Origin: CAYUYV01 sp964522525
Lineage (GTDB): Bacteria; Pseudomonadota; Alphaproteobacteria; JAJFIK01
Direction: 5' to 3'
Length of the DNA: 64,000 bases
Assembly (NCBI GenBank): GCA_964522525.1
Contig: CAZFWG010000008.1
Location: 23,138-87,137, forward strand
Positions 59,671 through 64,000 of this stretch are shown here, in pieces. Within the stretch, counting starts at the first letter, position 1. The number at the start of each line of letters is the position of its first letter. Both the position numbers and the translations under genes were made by a program. Below the pieces are notes generated by a model. That model did no database searches and was not told where the DNA came from. It saw nothing but the letters and a program-made list of their open reading frames with translations.

Positions 59671-60176
59671 ACCCGGCTCCTTGCTTCAAAAGGCATCGAC
59701 GCGTCCCGTCCGGCCTTGACGTCCACATACCAGGCGCCGGGTTCGAGACCCTCGACCGTTGCCTCATAGCGTCCTTGTCCGTGCGCTTCAAAAGTCAGGA
59801 CCCGGTCCAGGGCCGCCTGGGTCGGGCGGCGCAGGATGCCCTCCACGTCGAGGCGTTCCAGAGGACCGTCCGTATCGGACATGTTCAGGGTGATGACCAC
59901 CTTGCCGTCATCGTCGCGCCGGGCATCGAGCGCGGCCCGCCAGTCCAGCTCCTGCTGGGCGGCCCGAGCCTCCAGGGTGCGGTTATAGTCGACGCCCTGG
60001 ACATAGGCCTTGGGCACATCCTCGCCGGTGAAGGAACCGGTCGCGAGCAGGATGAACACCACATTGATGCCAATGATGAAGACAAAGAACAGGACGATCG
60101 CGATCAGCACGTGGCGCCCCGTCAGGGGTTTGACCGTCTTGCCTTCTGCAGCGATGTCATCGGCTTTGTTGGTCAT
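59658..60176 (-). CDS. ccoH: cbb3 oxidase assembly protein CcoH/FixH
   Basis: 172-aa FixH family protein. A cytoplasmic tail with PLTGRHVLIAIVLFFVFIIGINVVFILLA (single helix, ~residues 18-46) precedes a periplasmic beta-rich domain with TGSFTGEDVPKAYVQGVDYNRTLEARAAQQELDW, the signature of the family, and FEARSRVWLP at the end. It is thought to stabilise the oxidase complex or help copper insertion together with CcoI. It is in the operon 15 bases downstream of ccoG and overlaps ccoI. Confidence 0.93.
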   Translation of the reverse strand: MTNKADDIAAEGKTVKPLTGRHVLIAIVLFFVFIIGINVVFILLATGSFTGEDVPKAYVQGVDYNRTLEARAAQQELDWRAALDARRDDDGKVVITLNMSDTDGPLERLDVEGILRRPTQAALDRVLTFEAHGQGRYEATVEGLEPGAWYVDVKAGRDASMPFEARSRVWLP

Positions 60177-60191
60177 GACGCTTTCAACGGA

Positions 60192-61676
60192 TCAGGAGCG
60201 TCCCGTCAAAAAGACGCTCGGATTAATCGCCACCTCACCATCTGTCTCTTCGATGCGGAAGACAATAGGCAGGGAGCGCGCCGTCAGGGCTTCCGCCGGC
60301 AGACTGACATAAATCCGGATCGCCTTGACCCGGTCGGGCTCCACCGTCACCGGATAGACGGCGCGGGTCTCGTTCTCACCGAGGAGGCGCACTTCCATCC
60401 CCGCCGGCCCCTCGACCGACAGGAGGAACATCCGCTCCGCTTCGGCCTTGTTGAGGATCTTGACCGTGTAGCCATTGCGCACGGAGCCATCGGACAGCTG
60501 AACGAAACTCGGATTGCGGTCCCGGAGCACATTGATCTCCAGGGTCACCCGATTGATCAGGGTCACAAGCATCACGGCGGCGACGATGGCGAAGACCGAA
60601 CCGTAGAAGATCGTTCGTGTCCGCAGGAATTGGAAACGGGCCGGTTTGCCTTCGGCGCGCCGGGCCACGTTGATATCCGTGTCATAGGCGATGAGGCCGC
60701 GAGGACGGCCGACCCGGTCCATGATGTCATCGCAGGCATCGATGCACAGGGCGCAATTGATGCATTCGAGTTGCAGCCCGTCGCGGATATCGATGCCCAT
60801 GGGACAGGCCGCCACGCATTGGTGACAGTCGATGCAGTCCCCGCGCCCATCCCAGGGTTCACCCTTTTTATGGGGCCCGCGCGGCTCTCCCCGATCCTTG
60901 CGATAGGTGACGGAAAGGGCTTCCTCGTCGGTCATCGCCGCCTGGATGCGCGGCCAGGGACACATATAGGTGCAGACCTGCTCCCGCATGGTGCCGGCAA
61001 AAATATAGGTCGTGAAGGTCAGCAGCACGAGGAAGACATAGGCCGATCCCGGCGCGGTGCCTGCAAAGAGCTGGGGCACGAGGCTCGGCGCGTCGTGGAA
61101 ATAGAAGACCCACGCACCGCCCGTGGCCGCGGCAATCAGCAGCCAGACGACATGTTTGCCAAGCTTTCGCCCCGCCTTGGAGAGGGACCAGGGCTGCCTG
61201 TCCAGCCGAATGCGCTGATTGCGATCGCCCTCGAACCAACGCTCCACCATGATGTAAAGATCGGTCCACACGGTCTGGGGACAGGTGTAGCCGCACCAGA
61301 CCCGGCCGAACAGGGCCGTGACCAGAAACAGTCCGACGGCGGCCAAAATGAGGAGGCCAGTAATATAATAGATTTCGTCCGGCCAGATCTCGATGAAGAA
61401 GAAGTAGAAACGCCGCCCCTCGAAATCGACCAGAACCGCCTGGTCCGCCGCGTTGGGGCCGCGATCCCAGCGGATCCACGGCAGACCGTAATAGACGCCG
61501 AGCGTGACGATCAGAACGATCCACTTGATCCGACGCCAAAGGCCATGAACGAGCTTCGGGTAGATCTGCTCCCGCGCCTTATAGAGACTGCGGAACTGTT
61601 CCGAATTGACCGCGGTGGCATCGGATTTCTCGATGCCCTCCGCGGCCATGATAGGCGCTGGCGCCGATTCGGTCAT
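60192..61676 (-). CDS. ccoG: cbb3 oxidase accessory ferredoxin-like protein CcoG
   Basis: 494-aa FixG/RdxA. Membrane helices surround a polyferredoxin-like core: GRVWCGYTCPQTVWTDL (NapH-like), then two 4Fe-4S clusters CIDCHQCVAACPMGIDI and CINCALCIDACDD. A C-terminal Ig-like FixG_C domain is exported (residues ~370-494, with NGYTVKILNKAEAERMF). CcoG reduces periplasmic Cu(II) to Cu(I) for the oxidase. It starts 22 bases after the ccoP stop on the same strand, so the accessory genes continue the ccoNOQP operon without an internal promoter gap. Confidence 0.95.
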   Translation of the reverse strand: MTESAPAPIMAAEGIEKSDATAVNSEQFRSLYKAREQIYPKLVHGLWRRIKWIVLIVTLGVYYGLPWIRWDRGPNAADQAVLVDFEGRRFYFFFIEIWPDEIYYITGLLILAAVGLFLVTALFGRVWCGYTCPQTVWTDLYIMVERWFEGDRNQRIRLDRQPWSLSKAGRKLGKHVVWLLIAAATGGAWVFYFHDAPSLVPQLFAGTAPGSAYVFLVLLTFTTYIFAGTMREQVCTYMCPWPRIQAAMTDEEALSVTYRKDRGEPRGPHKKGEPWDGRGDCIDCHQCVAACPMGIDIRDGLQLECINCALCIDACDDIMDRVGRPRGLIAYDTDINVARRAEGKPARFQFLRTRTIFYGSVFAIVAAVMLVTLINRVTLEINVLRDRNPSFVQLSDGSVRNGYTVKILNKAEAERMFLLSVEGPAGMEVRLLGENETRAVYPVTVEPDRVKAIRIYVSLPAEALTARSLPIVFRIEETDGEVAINPSVFLTGRS

Positions 61677-61698
61677 GGGACGCTCTTAGTTCTCGGGC

Positions 61699-62571
61699 CT
61701 ACTCGCCGCCGCCCAGGGAATGAACATAAATCGTCAGTGCATTGATGGTTGCATCGTCGAGCCGTCCGCTCCAGGCGGGCATGACCCCTGCCCGGGCATA
61801 GTAGATGCTCTCATAGAGGTCTTCCCGCTCACCGCCATAAAGCCAGACGGCATCGGACAGATTGGGCGCGCCCTGGAGCTGATCGCCCTTGCCTTCCGCA
61901 CCGTGACAGATCGAGCACTGGATCTCCCAATTCTCGCCCGCGCGCTGAACGGCAGCCTGGTCGGCTTCCCGGCCCGACAGGTTGACCACATATTCGACGA
62001 GATCGTTGATCTGGTCCTCCGGCAGCAGACCATCCCGACCAAAGGAGGGCATCTGGGAGAACCGGGTCTGTTCGTGCTCCGCCCGGATGCCGTAAAGCAG
62101 GGTCGTGTGGATGGCCTCCAGCGTGCCGCCCCACAGCCAGACATCGTCGTTCAGATTGGGATAGCCCTTGAAGCCTTGCGCCCCCGAGCCATGACAGGTG
62201 GCGCAGTTGTCGCCGAACGCCGACTCACCGGCGGCAAGGGTGAAGGTCAACAGATCCTGGTCCCGGGCCACTTCCTCAAGGGGCCGGCCCACGAGACGAT
62301 CCGTGTATTGCTGACGCGAACTGGCAAGCGCGGCCAAATCCGTCGCCACGTTGCGGCGATCCGAATGGTCCCGCAGCCCGCGCGTGTGGCTGTCCAGAAG
62401 CGGCCAAGCGGGCATGAAGATCCAATAGACGACGGAGCTGATGACCGTGATGTAGAAGATCCAGAGCCACCAGCGGGGCATGGGCGTATCGAGTTCCTTG
62501 ATACCGTCCCATTCGTGGCCTGTGGTCTCGGTCCCCGTGGCCTGATCCACTTCCCGATGTTCTGACGCCAT
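61699..62571 (-). CDS. ccoP: cbb3 oxidase dihaem subunit CcoP
   Basis: 290-aa membrane-anchored dihaem cytochrome c. A helix near the N terminus (WWLWIFYITVISSVVYWIFMPAWP) is preceded by the family start EWDGIKELDTPMPRWW. Two class I haem sites follow: C123ATCH127 and C219SICH223, with axial Met in SQMPSFG and VMPAWSG. It passes electrons from the bc1 complex or soluble cytochrome to CcoO/CcoN. ATG 62571 is chosen because GAAGGAG stands 8 bases before it; GTG 62580 overlaps the ccoQ stop and is less likely. Confidence 0.95.
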   Translation of the reverse strand: MASEHREVDQATGTETTGHEWDGIKELDTPMPRWWLWIFYITVISSVVYWIFMPAWPLLDSHTRGLRDHSDRRNVATDLAALASSRQQYTDRLVGRPLEEVARDQDLLTFTLAAGESAFGDNCATCHGSGAQGFKGYPNLNDDVWLWGGTLEAIHTTLLYGIRAEHEQTRFSQMPSFGRDGLLPEDQINDLVEYVVNLSGREADQAAVQRAGENWEIQCSICHGAEGKGDQLQGAPNLSDAVWLYGGEREDLYESIYYARAGVMPAWSGRLDDATINALTIYVHSLGGGE

Positions 62572-62576
62572 TGGGT

Positions 62577-62786
62577 TCACTCCTTCGAAGTCCGGGATTG
62601 GGACGCCGCGTCCTCATCGGTCTGCGGACCATCATCATGCAATGGAATATGGGCAGCCCGGTCAAAGACCTTGTCGTTGCGTGGCCACAACGCATAGGCC
62701 AGGATCAGGGCAAACAGGGAAACAAAGAGGATCAAACTTGCCGTCTGGGTCAGACCGGCCAGATCCGAATAACTCTGCGCATCCAT
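62577..62786 (-). CDS. ccoQ: cbb3 oxidase small subunit CcoQ
   Basis: 69-aa single-helix subunit (SLILFVSLFALILAYALWP) with a polar C-terminal tail. It stabilises the oxidase, and its hydrophobic span followed by WPRNDKVFDRAAHIPL is the family pattern. It lies 11 bases after ccoO and 5 bases before ccoP, as in other ccoNOQP operons. Confidence 0.92.
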   Translation of the reverse strand: MDAQSYSDLAGLTQTASLILFVSLFALILAYALWPRNDKVFDRAAHIPLHDDGPQTDEDAASQSRTSKE

Positions 62787-62797
62787 GGCCTTGTCCC

Positions 62798-63526
62798 CTA
62801 GCGTTCGTTCTTTTCGGGCTCATAGGTCGAGAAATCGACCATGGTGCCCAGAACCTGCAGATAGGCGATGATGGCGTCCATCTCCGTAATCTGATCGGGA
62901 TTGCCGTCGAAGTCGCGGAGCTTGGCGCCGGGATACCGGGCCTGAAGCGCGTCGAATTCCGGGGAGAACGGATCCACCTGGGCCTCAAGATCGGAGGTCG
63001 CGCTGGCGATCATCTCGTCCGTATAGGGCACACCCAGAAGCCGGTTCGTTTTCAGATGGTCCGCGATGTCCCGGTAGTCGAGCGCGGCATTGGCCAGGAA
63101 CTTGTAGGGGGGCATGATCGATTCCGGCACCACGCTGCGCGGATTGATCAAGTGGTCCCTTTGCCAGTCGTCGGAATATTTGCCGCCGACCCGCGCGAGA
63201 TCCGGACCCGTGCGCTTGGAGCCCCATTGGAACGGAAAGTCGTACATGCTCTCCGCCGCGAGGGAGTAATGGCCATAACGCTCGACCTCGTCCCGCAGGG
63301 GACGGACCATCTGGCTGTGGCAGTTGTAGCAGCCCTCGCGGAGATAGATGTTCCGACCCGCCAGTTCGAGAGGCGTATAAGGACGAACGCCCTTCACCTT
63401 CTCAATGGTGCTCTCAAGATAGAAGAGCGGCGAGATTTCGACGATCCCTCCGATCGCTACCAAGAGCAGCACGGCGATCATCAGGGCAAAGGAGTTTTTC
63501 TCAAGAAAGCGATGCGTGCCCCACAT
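62798..63526 (-). CDS. ccoO: cbb3 oxidase monohaem subunit CcoO
   Basis: 242-aa monohaem cytochrome c (FixO). An N-terminal helix (FALMIAVLLLVAIGGIVEISPLF) precedes the haem site C66YNCH70 in REGCYNCHSQMVRPLRDE and the conserved YGHYSLAAESMYDFPFQWGSKRTGPDLARVG. ATG 63526 is chosen because GGAGAAG precedes it and the family starts with WGTHRFLEKNSFA. It follows ccoN by 11 bases. Confidence 0.96.
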   Translation of the reverse strand: MWGTHRFLEKNSFALMIAVLLLVAIGGIVEISPLFYLESTIEKVKGVRPYTPLELAGRNIYLREGCYNCHSQMVRPLRDEVERYGHYSLAAESMYDFPFQWGSKRTGPDLARVGGKYSDDWQRDHLINPRSVVPESIMPPYKFLANAALDYRDIADHLKTNRLLGVPYTDEMIASATSDLEAQVDPFSPEFDALQARYPGAKLRDFDGNPDQITEMDAIIAYLQVLGTMVDFSTYEPEKNER

Positions 63527-63537
63527 GGATCTTCTCC

Positions 63538-64000
63538 TCAAGCAGTCGCAGTGGCAGGACCGGCGGCACCGACGCGCGGCGCGGGCATGGCCGCTTCCTC
63601 GCGCAGGTCACCGCGGGCCGTGCGCCACAGGTTATAGGCCATGATCCCAGCCCCAGCGAGGTAGAGCACGCCACCCAGCAGGCGGATGATGTAGAAGGGG
63701 TGCATCGCTTCGACGGTCTCGACGAAGGAGAACTCCAGGAGGCCGAAGTCGTTATAGGCCCGCCACATCAGTCCTTGCATGATGCCGCTCACCCACATGG
63801 CCGTGATGTAGAGCACGATGCCGATGGTGGCGATCCAGAAATGCCATTCCACGAGGCGTAAGGAATAAAGCCGCTCCCGCTTCCAAATCCAGGGCGCAAG
63901 ACAGTAAAGCGCACCGAAGCTCACGAAACCGACCCATCCAAGCGCGCCGGAATGGACGTGACCCACAGTCCAGTCCGTGTAGTGGGACAGGGCGTTCACG
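63538..64000 (-). CDS. ccoN: cbb3 oxidase catalytic subunit CcoN, C-terminal part
   Basis: Only the last ~154 codons are in the window; the N-terminal ~70% (most helices, the low-spin haem and most CuB ligands) lies to the right. Visible segments SHYTDWTVGHVHSGALGWVGFVSFGALYCLAPWIW, WHFWIATIGIVLYITAMWVSGIMQGLMW and MHPFYIIRLLGGVLYLAGAGIMAYN are characteristic of CcoN helices X-XII, and the HVHSGALGW block is close to the haem pocket. It is the first structural gene of the minus-strand cco cluster, so the operon promoter and probable Fnr/FixK box are outside the window. Confidence 0.95.
   Translation of the reverse strand, partial: VNALSHYTDWTVGHVHSGALGWVGFVSFGALYCLAPWIWKRERLYSLRLVEWHFWIATIGIVLYITAMWVSGIMQGLMWRAYNDFGLLEFSFVETVEAMHPFYIIRLLGGVLYLAGAGIMAYNLWRTARGDLREEAAMPAPRVGAAGPATATA

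Noticed and set aside
1..64000. tRNA, rRNA, prophage or integrative element genes
   Set aside because: I looked for cloverleaf arms, rRNA-like stretches and integrase/transposase motifs and saw none.

Overview
This is a GC-rich window (roughly 63-65% GC by eye) from an alphaproteobacterium. The evidence is a DUF3126 gene, a complete FixNOQP-FixGHIS type cbb3 oxidase cluster, a Bpt-type leucyl-transferase, a TakP-like TRAP transporter, scoAB and a Fnr/FixK-like box. The lineage cannot be fixed further from the sequence alone. No rRNA, tRNA, CRISPR array, transposase or integrase was seen. One run of 100 N (23565-23664) marks a scaffold join.

Layout, left to right. 0-5 kb: two tandem penicillin-acylase family genes (the first cut by the window edge), then a flavin reductase facing them tail to tail. 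5-12 kb: a secreted FG-GAP repeat protein, an orphan MotB, a hybrid PAS histidine kinase and an SLC13/TrkA-C transporter with a clear terminator. 12-20 kb: bpt, a three-gene TRAP transporter, parC on the other strand and a nitrilase. 20-29 kb: a small lipoprotein preceded by a long hairpin, a VOC protein, a MOSC protein, scoAB behind a tandem-repeat leader that contains the N gap, an M48 lipoprotein protease, a membrane protein, an MMPL exporter, DUF3126 and a PCu(A)C copper chaperone. 29-44 kb: a TetR regulator, a cupin protein, a PuuB-like oxidase, a wrecked epimerase pseudogene, cysE, a nitroreductase, three multi-pass glycosyltransferase-like proteins (two of them tandem GT87 paralogues), queF, an enoyl-CoA hydratase, an L,D-transpeptidase and a GST.

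44-52 kb holds three RTX (calcium-binding nonapeptide) genes in a row on the minus strand, with a divergent M23 peptidase upstream. The middle RTX gene is an exact chimera: its first ~230 residues match the downstream gene and the rest matches the upstream gene. It sits in a 2042-bp direct tandem duplication whose crossover can be placed within 34 bp. 52-57 kb: a cytochrome P450 with a 21-bp dyad at its start, a DUF2189 membrane protein behind a Fnr-like box, and a divergent tetR / sterol-desaturase pair. That pair shares a perfect 23-bp operator dyad and is enclosed by ~115-bp imperfect inverted repeats. 57-64 kb: the cco (fix) cluster on the minus strand in the order ccoN (cut by the window edge), O, Q, P, G, H, I, S. 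It encodes the cbb3 oxidase subunits followed by the assembly and copper-delivery factors.

The most unusual signals are the inverted-repeat-bounded tetR/desaturase module, the chimeric RTX duplication, the internally deleted epimerase, the hairpin before the 19.9-kb lipoprotein and the folded intergenic stretch at 43.4 kb. All start sites, motifs and repeats were read by eye; no database search or folding program was run.
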